Shown here one piece after another: positions 27,239-35,242 of a DNA stretch of 64,000 bases. Under the pieces are notes generated by a model. The model had not been told where the DNA came from and did no database searches. It was given only the letters and a program-made list of their open reading frames with translations. Origin of the DNA: Rhinopithecimicrobium faecis (GTDB lineage: Bacteria > Bacteroidota > Bacteroidia > Sphingobacteriales > Sphingobacteriaceae). The first letter of the stretch is position 1; each line of letters starts with the position of its first letter. Position numbers and translations under genes: made by a program. The stretch is taken from the NCBI GenBank assembly GCA_017942165.1, contig JAGKSB010000017.1, positions 1 through 64,000 on the forward strand, written 5' to 3'.

Positions 27239-27886
27239 TTAGTAAGCTGCAGTGAAAATGGTTTGACTGTATTTTGGTGCTTCAATCTCATCTGCAATAG
27301 CTACTGCAAGATCCTCAACAGATAGTGTGCTTTTTCCATTCTCATCAAATATTGGATGATTCATACGATGTCTATAATTACCTGTTCTACCAGTTGTAAT
27401 TCCGGGATGAATCTCAAAGGCAGGACTAAAGTAAAGCCAATTTAAATCTTCTTCACGCTTAAGGATCTGATAGTATTCCCTAGCAGCAAGGGCTACAGCT
27501 TTGAATGCTTCTGGAAATTCTGGTGTATCTACCGCTTGAATTAGCTCGTTGACATATAAAGTTCCCGCACCACCGATTACTATAAAGCGCTTAACCTTGG
27601 CCAGTTTTACTGCTTTAAGAATAGATGTAGAACCATCTACAAACTTTAAATGCATATTTTCCTGATTCCAACCGGCACTAAAAGCGCTCACTACGACATC
27701 ATATTCCGCGAGTTCTTTAGCCAATTGATCCGTCTGGTTTACATCCAAACTACGATATGTCAGATTTTGCGTATCAGATAGGATGTTTTGTCTGCATATT
27801 CCTAGTACCTGATGATTCCTTTCTACTAATTCCTTTGTAATAGTTTTACCAACGAAACCGGAAATACCAATAATTGCTATTTTCAT
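27239..27886 (-). CDS. NAD(P)H-binding atypical SDR (NmrA/YwnB-like)
   Basis: The N-terminal dinucleotide-binding motif KIAIIGISGFVGKTITKEL, then DVVVSAFSAGW and VKRFIVIGGAGTLYV, and LNWLYFSPAF form the standard short atypical SDR core without a complete YxxxK site. Such proteins are NAD(P)-dependent reductases or sensors, often induced by electrophiles under HxlR-type regulators. The divergent neighbour is exactly such a regulator with an inverted repeat between them. ATG at 27886 (MKIAIIG) is used; 27913 would add nine residues before the Rossmann start. Confidence 0.87.
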   Translation of the reverse strand: MKIAIIGISGFVGKTITKELVERNHQVLGICRQNILSDTQNLTYRSLDVNQTDQLAKELAEYDVVVSAFSAGWNQENMHLKFVDGSTSILKAVKLAKVKRFIVIGGAGTLYVNELIQAVDTPEFPEAFKAVALAAREYYQILKREEDLNWLYFSPAFEIHPGITTGRTGNYRHRMNHPIFDENGKSTLSVEDLAVAIADEIEAPKYSQTIFTAAY

Positions 27887-27946
27887 ATATTTTCTAATTA
27901 ACAAACTTATCAAAAGTAAATTATTAGGGCATTAAACACATTCTAT

Positions 27947-27980
27947 GTTACCTTTTAGTAACTAATTACCAAAAGGTAAC
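27947..27980. promoter_or_regulatory. probable HxlR operator
   Basis: Perfect 10-base arms GTTACCTTTT (27947-27956) and AAAAGGTAAC (27971-27980) are separated by 14 bases in the divergent promoter region between the reductase and HxlR genes. This is a good size for a dimeric winged-helix regulator. Confidence 0.7.
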
Positions 27981-28002
27981 TATCTTAGTCTAAAATTTAT
28001 GC

Positions 28003-28356
28003 ATGGAGAAGACAAAAATTGAGCTATCTGAACAATGTCATATGTCAATGAAGGCGATTAGTGATGTTCAAGATTTAATGGGGGGAAAATGGAAATATCT
28101 TATTATTTCGTCATTATATTTTTTAGATAAAATGAGATTTATGGATTTAAAAAGACAGATAGGCACAATAGCGCCGAAGGTTTTATCAAAAGAACTAAAA
28201 GATTTAGAAGTTAATCATTTGATAATAAGAACCGTCTGTAATACCAAGCCTATTACTGTAGAATATGAGTTGACCACCTTGGGACGCAGTCTACATAAAA
28301 TAATTACCGCCATGGCAGAATGGGGTATAGATTACCGTAGTACAGTATTAAAATAA
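28003..28356 (+). CDS. HxlR-family winged-helix transcriptional regulator
   Basis: The 117-residue protein carries the HxlR domain in full: MGGKWKYLIISSLYFLDKM, RFMDLKRQIGTIAPKVLSKEL and YELTTLGRSLHKIITAMAEW. It lies divergently from the NAD(P)-binding reductase and probably controls both genes through the inverted repeat between them. The GH16 gene starts 18 bases after its stop and may be cotranscribed. HxlR regulators often sense aldehydes or other electrophiles through a cysteine; Cys residues occur near the N-terminus and in NTKPI context (VCNTKP). Confidence 0.9.
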   Translation: MEKTKIELSEQCHMSMKAISDVQDLMGGKWKYLIISSLYFLDKMRFMDLKRQIGTIAPKVLSKELKDLEVNHLIIRTVCNTKPITVEYELTTLGRSLHKIITAMAEWGIDYRSTVLK

Positions 28357-28374
28357 CCACCTAATTATAGAAAA

Positions 28375-29190
28375 ATGAAAATAAACCTACCGCACAGCCT
28401 ATCCTGTGCCTTCTTGCTACTCCTAGGTCTAAATGGTCTAAGTCAAACACAAGCACAGAGTAAGCCCTCGACTGACTTTAAAGATTCCTCCAAATGGAAC
28501 TTAATTTTTGAAGATGAATTCAATGGACAGGATGGATTTGATACTGCCAAGTGGTCCTATTCCCCGAGATGGAATCCCGCATGGGCAAAGTTCTTAACTC
28601 ATTCTGAAGATTATGTGAAGCAAGGAGGAGGGAATATGCTATTCCGCATGGACAATAAGTCCATAGCAGGGGATCCTGTTCCTTATCATTCAGGAGGTAT
28701 TCAAACATCCAAAAAATTTAGTTTTCAATATGGTAAAGTTGAAGTCAGAGCGAAATTTAATCAAGGTAAGGGTTCATGGCCTGCGATTTGGATGATGCCT
28801 GAGGTGCCTCATCAGTATGGAGATTGGCCTAAAAGTGGTGAGATCGATATCATGGAACATGTTAATACGGAAGCTGTGGTGCATCAAACGATACACTCAG
28901 AGCGCGAGACCAATGAAAATGGCGCTAGTAATGCGACAACACAAGTACCTTATAATGCGGATGATTTCAATACCTATGGTATTATTTGGGATGCCGAGAA
29001 AATTGAATTTTTTGTGAATGATGCGTTAACATACACCTATCACAAGTCTGGATTCTGGCCTTTTGATAAGCCCTTTTACTTAATATTAAATCAATCTGGT
29101 GGTGCTGGCTGGCCTGGAGCTATTGTAGATGCCGATCTGCCGTTTGAAATGTATGTAGATTATGTGCGCGTATATCAAATAAAAAAATAA
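28375..29190 (+). CDS. secreted glycoside hydrolase family 16 (beta-glucanase/laminarinase type)
   Basis: A signal peptide (SCAFLLLLGLNGLSQTQAQ) is followed by a GH16 jelly roll. The catalytic ExDxxE motif appears as SGEIDIMEHV near residue 156, flanked by WPAIWMMP before and HQTIHSE after. FYLILNQSGGAGWPG and the C-terminal YVDYVRVYQ complete the fold. The enzyme should cut beta-1,3 or mixed-linkage glucans outside the cell. It is the last intact chromosomal gene before the region of mobile-element debris. Confidence 0.93.
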   Translation: MKINLPHSLSCAFLLLLGLNGLSQTQAQSKPSTDFKDSSKWNLIFEDEFNGQDGFDTAKWSYSPRWNPAWAKFLTHSEDYVKQGGGNMLFRMDNKSIAGDPVPYHSGGIQTSKKFSFQYGKVEVRAKFNQGKGSWPAIWMMPEVPHQYGDWPKSGEIDIMEHVNTEAVVHQTIHSERETNENGASNATTQVPYNADDFNTYGIIWDAEKIEFFVNDALTYTYHKSGFWPFDKPFYLILNQSGGAGWPGAIVDADLPFEMYVDYVRVYQIKK

Positions 29191-29222
29191 TATCATTTTA
29201 TTAAATCAAAAATTACACTAAA

Positions 29223-29452
29223 TTCACAAAACACCAAATCTTCCATATTTTAAATGAATATGAAGCTGAAAAATCAACGAATGATATCGTTCGTGAACAT
29301 GGTTTTTCAACAGGCACTTTTGAAGATCAATATATTTATGTTAACGAAAATTTTTATGAAGTAAAACATTTGAAGAACACTATCGGAATTGTAAATAAAC
29401 TCGATAAAGCTTCATTTTTCATAGAAATTGGATTTATTATTAAAGGTGATTA
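29223..29452 (+). pseudogene. IS3-family transposase OrfA fragment fused to unrelated sequence
   Basis: Frame starting at 29223 reads FTKHQIFHILNEYEAEKST and then NDIVREHGFSTGTF, the classic N-terminal helix-turn-helix of IS3-group OrfA. The transposase match stops abruptly at 29321, where the family would continue YNWKSKYGG. An unrelated tail of about 43 codons follows to a stop at 29452. No start codon is present, so it is a broken remnant. Confidence 0.75.
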
Positions 29453-29509
29453 AAATCCTGAATACCTGAAATTTTACAGCAAAAATGCTATTTAGATAAA
29501 TAGAAACTA

Positions 29510-29645
29510 CAGCTAATAAGGTATTGTCAAAAGCGGGGATGAACGGCTTCGATTGAACTTTTTTATTAAATTTAAATTGTGGTATTTCTATTGGGCAATA
29601 GTGTTAAAACTCCCCGCCTTCGGAAATACCCCAAACGTTAGCTGA
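29510..29645. other. attC-like folded site (imperfect inverted repeat) before the nuclease-like gene
   Basis: Three spaced complementary blocks face each other: CAGCTAA (29510) with TTAGCTG (29638), GGTATT (29520) with AATACC (29624-29629 region), and GCGGGGA (29533) with TCCCCGC (29611). The last two blocks keep equal 7-base spacers in both arms. This layout resembles integron attC sites or a related single-strand recombination site. The GTTAGCT end does not fit the GTTRRRY rule exactly. Confidence 0.45.
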
Positions 29646-29662
29646 TATTTTAAACCAATGCA

Positions 29663-30292
29663 ATGATACAAAACGAACATACGGAAAGATTAAATGAAGT
29701 TTTAGATTTATCTTGGGAAATTTTTAAATCTCAATTTATTAATAAGAGGCACGAAATAAATAAAGAAGCACCTTTTCAACATCATTTTGCAGACATTATT
29801 AACAAGGTTGGAAATCTATTTTGTTTAACACGAGAAGATGCCTTTTACACTGACTTGGAAACGAAATTTCCTAATTTGAAATTTGAAAATAAGCACAAGT
29901 ATATTGACATTACTTGTGAATTTTACAAAAAAAGTAAGTGCGCAATCGAGCTAAAATTTAAAAAAGAAAGTCAAGGTGCTCAAGACCACGGGCGGATTGA
30001 TATTTTTCAAGATCTTGAAGCCGTAGAATTGGCTTGCAAAGAGGTATTTAACATTGGGAAATTATATGTAATAACTGATAGTAAGGCATATATTAAACAA
30101 TCTATCAAAGGAGTTGGAACCATTTTTTCGACGCATAATGGTTATAAGACAATTCCAAATGTACCTTATGTCTCGACTTCAAAAGGAAGAGATAATATTT
30201 CAATTATGCTCCAAAATGAATATAACTTTAATTGGGAAGAAATCCAAGGATACTATTTTTTATCAATTACGATTAGAAAAAAGTTTCTTTAG
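29663..30292 (+). CDS. probable PD-(D/E)XK restriction-endonuclease-like protein
   Basis: The 209-residue soluble protein is not assigned to a named family. A nuclease-like core is visible: KYIDITCEFYKKSKCAIELKF gives Asp followed about 12 residues later by E-x-K (ELKFKKES), and GRIDIFQDLEAVELA follows, as in several restriction or HNH-unrelated nuclease folds. No partner methylase is next to it. It lies between an attC-like site and IS debris, so it may be a mobile cassette gene. Alternative: an orphan nuclease of a phage or abortive system. Confidence 0.55.
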   Translation: MIQNEHTERLNEVLDLSWEIFKSQFINKRHEINKEAPFQHHFADIINKVGNLFCLTREDAFYTDLETKFPNLKFENKHKYIDITCEFYKKSKCAIELKFKKESQGAQDHGRIDIFQDLEAVELACKEVFNIGKLYVITDSKAYIKQSIKGVGTIFSTHNGYKTIPNVPYVSTSKGRDNISIMLQNEYNFNWEEIQGYYFLSITIRKKFL

Positions 30293-30419
30293 CACAGAAG
30301 TTAGAAAATCAGGAGGCAGATGAAACTACAAGCATCGTTGATGCTTGTCGACGTTATGATGTATAAGCAAAACCATGATATATCGCTGTTATCAGAATTA
30401 TTGCAGGAGTATTATTACC

Positions 30420-30608
30420 CTAAAAACATGCTAGATGAGTGATTTTTTTACCGATACAAACCATTTGGGACAGATCACCTTCGGGATGGATTTCAATCTC
30501 TTCCACAGGAAGGTGTGTAGGTAATTGAGCACGTCCTTTATGGTTTGGACGTTTGCGGACATACTCGATTTTTTCTTTGATAAAACCTATGCTATGAGCG
30601 TAGGGCAA
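30420..30608 (-). pseudogene. IS66-family transposase TnpC fragment
   Basis: The reading frame has YVRKRPNHKGRAQLPTHLP and VEEIEIHPEGDL followed by MVCIGKKIT. This is the zinc-finger/linker region found in the first third of IS66 TnpC, which normally runs to about 500 residues. Everything else is missing. Confidence 0.75.
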
Positions 30609-30611
30609 ACA

Positions 30612-30818
30612 TCAGTATAAACGAATTAATTGGGAGAGAAAAGCAAGATCATTCTCTACCTTGATACGTTCACCATTGGGATAGATAATTTCAATAGTAC
30701 CGTGTTTAATCCCTTTATCGATGGCTAAAAAGCCAACAGCGGACTTATCGCTTTCTTTAATGCGGGAAATCCAATAGTAAAACTTGGATGCATTGATCCC
30801 CGAATCAAACCACTGAAT
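30612..30818 (-). pseudogene. IS66-family accessory protein TnpA fragment
   Basis: The minus strand reads ASKFYYWISRIKESDKS, then GTIEIIYPNGERIKVENDLA and LSQLIRLY before the stop at 30612. This matches the C-terminal half of the IS66 TnpA-type protein. Together with the neighbouring TnpC scrap it marks a collapsed IS66 element; the middle gene tnpB is absent. Confidence 0.72.
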
Positions 30819-30827
30819 CCATTTGCA

Positions 30828-31088
30828 TTTGGTGGTATTGAAGATCTAGCCCATTTGTCAGCTGTTAAAAATGGCGTACAAGGATATATTCAAAATTCCG
30901 TACACATCTCCTATAAAGGCGGCATGAATGGGGTGTACAAGGAGCTTTTCAAAATGCAAGACGTCGGAAAGATTAAGATTCGTGGTCATCGAGATTTTTC
31001 CCCAGATACGAATAAAAATGGTAAGGTATATAAATGGGAGTGGACCAAGGATTGCCCCTCATTTGATGCGACCGCTGAATACGCCTAG
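30828..31088 (+). pseudogene. truncated copy of the prophage N-acetylmuramoyl-L-alanine amidase
   Basis: The frame reads FGGIEDLAHLSAVKNGVQGY, then HISYKGGMNGV directly joined to YKELFKMQDVG, then IRGHRDFSPDTNKNGKV and DCPSFDATAEYA. It is a diverged copy of the intact amidase at 46077-46565. It lacks the N-terminal third with the first zinc ligand and has an in-frame 54-base deletion (18 codons) after MNG. The upstream junction is IS66 debris. Confidence 0.88.
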
Positions 31089-31211
31089 ATTCAATTATAT
31101 TTCTAGTTCTATAACAGAAGTAATTTTTACACTCGAATATTGAATGAGAGTATTTTTTTATTATTTTTACCCTTATTGAAAAAGTAGAAGTAAAACTTAT
31201 CCTTATATAAT

Positions 31212-32297
31212 ATGAGTAAATTTGATCGAAGAGTTCCATATAATGATTTACCTCTATTACCTCCAAATGTAGATGTTGAGACTAAAGCAATTTTACGTAA
31301 AACAATTTCAGCAGGTCGTGCCTTAGCTCAACTTAATGGGACGTTATTGAATTTACCTAACCCTACTTTATTTCTTGATACAATTTATCTTCAAGAAGCA
31401 AAATCAAGTTCAGAAGTTGAAAATATTATAACAACCAATGATGACCTTTATAAATCTTATGTTGCTGACAAAAAGATTAAAAATTTTTCAACAAAAGAGG
31501 TTTTAAGCTATAAGGAAGCACTTTGGCTAGGATTAGAAGAACTTAAAAGTAAGCCATTTATTACGACAAATCTTTGTATTAAAATTGTTCAATGTATTAA
31601 ACAGAATGGTGCTTCAATTCGAGTTACCCCTGGAACAACCCTGAGTAATACTCAGGGAGAAATTATCTATACTCCTCCTAGTGGTGAAGACGTGATTAGA
31701 GAAAAATTAGCTAATCTTGAGCGTTTTAGTAATGAGGATAATGAAATAGATCCTTTAATAAAAATGGCATTATTGCATTATCAATTTGAAGCTATTCATC
31801 CATTCGCTGATGGAAATGGGAGAGCAGGTAGGATTTTACTTTTGTTGTATTTAAAAGCTTCTGAACTCTTGGAAATTCCTGCAATCTATTTGAGTGACTA
31901 TATTATTCACAACAAAAGTGAATATTATACTAAACTGCAAGGCGTGACGGAAAATAACAATTGGGAAGATTATATTATATATATGTTGGAAATGATTGAA
32001 TATACTGCATTGAAAGGATTAGATCGTCTAAGTCTAATTACTAATGCTATGGAGGAAATGACTGCAGAGATTCAAGTAAAGCTTCCAAAAATATATTCTA
32101 AGGATTTGATAGAGATATTATTTCGACTACCCTACACTAAACGTCAAAATTTGATTGAGGAGAACCTTGGTACAGCCAAAACTGTTGGTAATTACTTAAT
32201 TGCATTAGAAGAAAGTGGAATTTTGAAATCCGTAAAAGTTGGTAAAGAAAAATTGTATTTGAATCAAAAACTATTGACAATCCTAGAAGGTAAATAG
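31212..32297 (+). CDS. Fic-domain protein (AMP transferase type) with N-terminal inhibitory helix
   Basis: The Fic active site is complete: HPFADGNGRAGR near residue 196. The N-terminal part has SSSEVENI near residue 66, which fits the inhibitory motif (S/T)xxxE(G/N) of class II Fic proteins, so activity is probably self-restrained. The C-terminal part (about residues 290-361) looks like a winged helix (RLPYTKRQNLIEENLGTAKT, then YLIALEESGILKSVKV). Fic proteins transfer AMP or other groups to protein hydroxyls. It lies between scraps of phage amidase and phage terminase genes and may be old phage cargo. Confidence 0.88.
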   Translation: MSKFDRRVPYNDLPLLPPNVDVETKAILRKTISAGRALAQLNGTLLNLPNPTLFLDTIYLQEAKSSSEVENIITTNDDLYKSYVADKKIKNFSTKEVLSYKEALWLGLEELKSKPFITTNLCIKIVQCIKQNGASIRVTPGTTLSNTQGEIIYTPPSGEDVIREKLANLERFSNEDNEIDPLIKMALLHYQFEAIHPFADGNGRAGRILLLLYLKASELLEIPAIYLSDYIIHNKSEYYTKLQGVTENNNWEDYIIYMLEMIEYTALKGLDRLSLITNAMEEMTAEIQVKLPKIYSKDLIEILFRLPYTKRQNLIEENLGTAKTVGNYLIALEESGILKSVKVGKEKLYLNQKLLTILEGK

Positions 32298-32559
32298 CTT
32301 TTATTATTGAGCGTGTTGTGATACTTTAAGAGCATGATATCTCTGATTCGTAAACGTAGTGGCTTGTCCGCTATTTTGCAATTCTTGCAATACCACATCG
32401 ATCTATTCAGGAGCGAAACTGCACATGCTCGACTTAGTGAAATTCGATAACTAAAAATCAAGTCACTAGCTTTCGACAGATTTATTCTATACGAGTTCCT
32501 GATTCGGATTGCTTGATCGCAAAGGCAATCTGCGCTTCTGTAAATTTCGATCTTTTCAT
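32264..32559 (-). pseudogene. IS3-family (IS2/IS407-like) transposase remnant, orfA and orfB scraps
   Basis: On the minus strand, 32559-32482 reads MKRSKFTEAQIAFAIKQSES then GTRIE and a stop, the exact start of an IS3-group OrfA. Further on, about 32450-32310 reads SRACAVSLLNRSMWYC and LRLRIRDI, which resembles the beginning of OrfB. The element is internally deleted and dead. It partly overlaps the end of the Fic gene on the opposite strand. Confidence 0.68.
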
Positions 32560-32720
32560 CGTTTTTTTCCTAGTTTAAAGTTACTTATTTAACAGGATTT
32601 CTCTAATTTTTAAATCGTCCGATTTTTAGGGGGGAGGTCACTTAAGTAAAGAACGATTTATTTGGCACCTATAGTAAGGAAATTAGTATTCAGAAAGGGA
32701 AAAAATATCTATTAGAGCAG

Positions 32721-33167
32721 GTGTTAAAACCAGATGAAAAAACCAAAAAACTCGAAGTCTATGGATTATCTGCGGCAAGTTCAGGAGACTTAACAACCTT
32801 GATATACAATGCAAAGGAAGATGAAAATAATCAAGGAATCTTATTAGTGTTTTATGGGAATTATTGGAACGAAAATGGTATTGTTTTCCAAGGATATGAT
32901 TTTTCGAATTTCGATACCCAAAAAGCTTTGTCATTCTTGTCAATTATAAAAAAGAATATAGAATTAAATAAAGAATATCTTAAAAAGGGTTCTGATAGTA
33001 ATATTTATTTTAGTTATGAAGATATTACGATATTAGCTACAGGTAATAGTGTTACAACATTTGATCTAAGAATTCTATGGAAAAATTTTGACTTAAATTG
33101 GGAAGCTGGATCTTTTAATAGAACCATTAAACGTTTCGAAAAAAGATTAACTCAGTTTGAGAAATAG
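32721..33167 (+). CDS. uncharacterised protein, probably 5'-truncated
   Basis: The frame is open without a stop from 32646, but no good start codon is found before the GTG at 32721. Upstream codons read YSKEISIQKGKKYLLEQV, which looks like coding sequence, so the real start was probably lost in the IS-rich junction. The product contains KLEVYGLSAASSGDLTTLIY and is rich in aromatic residues. I do not recognise a family. It lies in the amidase-terminase slot of the degraded prophage together with Fic. Confidence 0.5.
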   Translation: MLKPDEKTKKLEVYGLSAASSGDLTTLIYNAKEDENNQGILLVFYGNYWNENGIVFQGYDFSNFDTQKALSFLSIIKKNIELNKEYLKKGSDSNIYFSYEDITILATGNSVTTFDLRILWKNFDLNWEAGSFNRTIKRFEKRLTQFEK

Positions 33168-33285
33168 TGAGTACTTTGGTGAGGAAATTATTACTTTTAG
33201 TCGTTAATGTTATATATCTTAAGTCAGAGTTAAAAGGAAGAAGTCAGGATATATGTTAATTGTTATCCTTTTTACTCTTATTATA

Positions 33286-33391
33286 AGTCCTTTAAATGCC
33301 CTTAAACTAAGGGCATTTTAGTTGTATGGAAAATTCCCCAATTAGACATCAACGACAATTAAATCTTTCTGAAGAGGAGTGGAATAAATTA
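33286..33391 (+). pseudogene. first 22 codons of a phage terminase small-subunit gene plus its upstream terminator
   Basis: About 105 bases repeat the sequence at 49350-49459 with roughly eight mismatches. They include the hairpin ATGCCCTT/AAGGGCAT, the ATG at 33326 and codons for MENSPIRHQRQLNLSEEEW. The match ends exactly at 33391, inside what is now the 3' end of the integrase gene on the other strand. It is a remnant of a second, related prophage. Confidence 0.9.
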
Positions 33392-34602
33392 AATCCCTCC
33401 TGCAATTTCAACACCTGGGCGAACTCATATTCTTCATCGATGTGGGCATATCGCTCAGTTGTTGTTATTTTAGAATGCCCCAATATATTCTTCAAGGCAT
33501 AAATATCCCCAACGGCCGTCATAAACAAAAAGCCAAAAGTATGCCTGCCAACATGAGAAGTTAAATTTTTTCTTATTCCAGCCATCTTAGCCAAATCTTT
33601 TAGCGTTCGATTATATTCCTGAGAGGATGGAAGGTCAAAAAACTTATTAAAGGTCGCTGATATAAAAGTTTGCGCAATGGGAATTAACGGAATCTTAATA
33701 GTCTTTGGAGCGCGATCGGAATTTTTCTTCATGGTAAAGGTTAGGAAGTTGTCTGAAAGCATCCAGTTCTTATTGGCATTATAGATATCCGATACGCGCA
33801 AAGATGTAAAGCAGCTAAATAAAAAGGCTGAAAGAACATTGTATTCCGTTTCAGAAAGGGTTTCCTTATCATGCAACTTCATTAAAAGTCCGATTTCAAC
33901 TCTATTTAAATAGGTGATAGGCGTGTTTATCGACGTATTCTTAAAATCGATAGCAGCTTGATCGACATATATGATTGTTTCCTGGTTCGCAATACGCAGG
34001 AAAGATTTTAAATCGCGAAGTCTGGTCCAGATGGTATTGTGGGCATTTCCTTTTCTTTTTAGGAAGGCTTTATATTCAGACATCCAGGTCACATTGATAT
34101 GATCAAAACTAACAGCTTCCCTGAAATCTTTGATTGAATTAATGGTGGTTCCATAGTTTTTATACGTCTGCTCGGAGATCTCACGATTCTTAAAGAGTTC
34201 CCGGCGACGTTTCAGCATATATGCGACTAATGATTTATTTGAATCCGCAAAAGTAAGTTCTCTTTTTAAAGTTGCCAGGTCAAGGCGCTTACCCGATAGT
34301 CTGTAAACTTTTGCAATTTCATTCAGCTTTGAGCGCTCAGTCATGATGATCATGTTAAAATCATTCATATCCTCATCATTTCTATGTCTTTGAAGTAGTA
34401 AAGAATTAGGTCGGTCAATTTTGTCTGCTTTCCATTTAATATTCAATGGAAGTCTAATTCTTTCAGAATTTCCCTTAGTTGAAATATAAACTTCAATGTA
34501 TAAAGACACCATTTTTGTGATAGGATGAATTTTAGCCTTCAGGAAAAACAATTTTGTTGAAAAGTTGAACATTAGTTCGGTAGCTTTTTGATATGAACTC
34601 AT
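33349..34602 (-). CDS. prophage tyrosine recombinase/integrase
   Basis: The 417-residue integrase of the Bacteroidota phage type has an N-terminal arm-binding region, a SAM-like core-binding domain (about residues 125-215) and a C-terminal catalytic domain. Catalytic residues are visible: Arg in FTSLRVSDIYN (near 268), His-x-x-Arg in SHVGRHTFGF (near 350), His in ILGHSKITTTERYAH and the Tyr in the same stretch (near 385). The last 13 residues (NLFHSSSERFNCR) are read from the antisense of the terminase scrap, so the gene end lies across a recombination junction. It marks the left end of the prophage. Confidence 0.93.
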   Translation of the reverse strand: MSSYQKATELMFNFSTKLFFLKAKIHPITKMVSLYIEVYISTKGNSERIRLPLNIKWKADKIDRPNSLLLQRHRNDEDMNDFNMIIMTERSKLNEIAKVYRLSGKRLDLATLKRELTFADSNKSLVAYMLKRRRELFKNREISEQTYKNYGTTINSIKDFREAVSFDHINVTWMSEYKAFLKRKGNAHNTIWTRLRDLKSFLRIANQETIIYVDQAAIDFKNTSINTPITYLNRVEIGLLMKLHDKETLSETEYNVLSAFLFSCFTSLRVSDIYNANKNWMLSDNFLTFTMKKNSDRAPKTIKIPLIPIAQTFISATFNKFFDLPSSQEYNRTLKDLAKMAGIRKNLTSHVGRHTFGFLFMTAVGDIYALKNILGHSKITTTERYAHIDEEYEFAQVLKLQEGFNLFHSSSERFNCR

Positions 34603-34710
34603 AGCTTAAAAATAGGGTATACGAAAAGTGTACAAACTAGTATCTAAACTATATTAATTAACTACCTATGGAATATGGCTCTAGGCCATTTAAACGAAGA
34701 TTTGCAAAAA

Positions 34711-34737
34711 AAAAGAGGACTCAAAAAGTCCTCTTTT
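34711..34737. terminator. intrinsic terminator between integrase promoter region and repressor
   Basis: The stem AAAAGAGGAC and its complement with a 7-base loop have A and T runs on the flanks. It follows the minus-strand repressor gene and would stop its transcript before the integrase. Confidence 0.8.
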
Positions 34738-34859
34738 ATCCTGAAAGTACCCGGAGCCGATAGGGTACTATATCTTACAGATAAACGATTAGCTTTTATG
34801 CATACGGGGTGTATACATCTATTATTAATAATGCCATTTAACCTTTAAATGGTTTTTTT

Positions 34860-35228
34860 TTATTTGACGAACTTTTCTAAAAGAGTGATATATTTCCCAT
34901 TAAGTTGTTCGCATTTTTCTTTCTCCTTGAAATATTCACCTTTCCAATCTGTAACATCTTCATTTGAAAAAGGTGTAATATGCTCGTTTTGATTATTATA
35001 ATTTATTGAATTTCGTATAATATTTCCTTTGCCGGTAAGTAGCCAATTAGCATCAATATCTGTGCATTTTGCGTATACTAAATGAATGTCAAAAGTGTTT
35101 CTTCTATACCATGATGCTAATGTTGTAGTAGCAATACCTAAGAATCTAGACAATTCAGCATCGTTTTTGATATTATAATGATTTTTTATTTCGTTGAATA
35201 TCAGCCTAGTGTCGTAAATTGTGTTCAT
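34860..35228 (-). CDS. prophage CI-like repressor (XRE-type helix-turn-helix)
   Basis: The 122-residue protein has an N-terminal helix-turn-helix (NDAELSRFLGIATTTLASWY, about residues 18-40), the prophage repressor phrase ANWLLTGKGNII, and a C-terminal helix KCEQLNGKYITLLEKFVK for dimerisation. There is no S24 peptidase domain. It faces the rightward early operon across a region rich in inverted repeats and probably keeps the prophage silent. It shares its layout with the lone repressor at 23942-24355. Confidence 0.82.
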   Translation of the reverse strand: MNTIYDTRLIFNEIKNHYNIKNDAELSRFLGIATTTLASWYRRNTFDIHLVYAKCTDIDANWLLTGKGNIIRNSINYNNQNEHITPFSNEDVTDWKGEYFKEKEKCEQLNGKYITLLEKFVK

Positions 35229-35242
35229 ATTGAAAATATTTA

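Noticed and set aside
30300..30365. Frame reading ADETTSIVDACRRYDV as part of a mobile-element gene.
   Set aside because: Too short and not clearly matched to any family; it may be transposon debris but cannot be assigned.
34669..34682. CCTATGGAATATGG near the integrase and CCTATGGAGTATGG at 36030 as attachment repeats.
   Set aside because: Both copies are inside the prophage early region and do not flank it; short match with one mismatch.
34744..34770. AGTACCCGGAGCCG followed by GGGTACT looks like the end of a tRNA gene and could be an attachment core.
   Set aside because: No tRNA can be folded around it, and it lies between integrase and repressor, inside the prophage and not at a border. 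It is better read as a small hairpin with 7-base arms.
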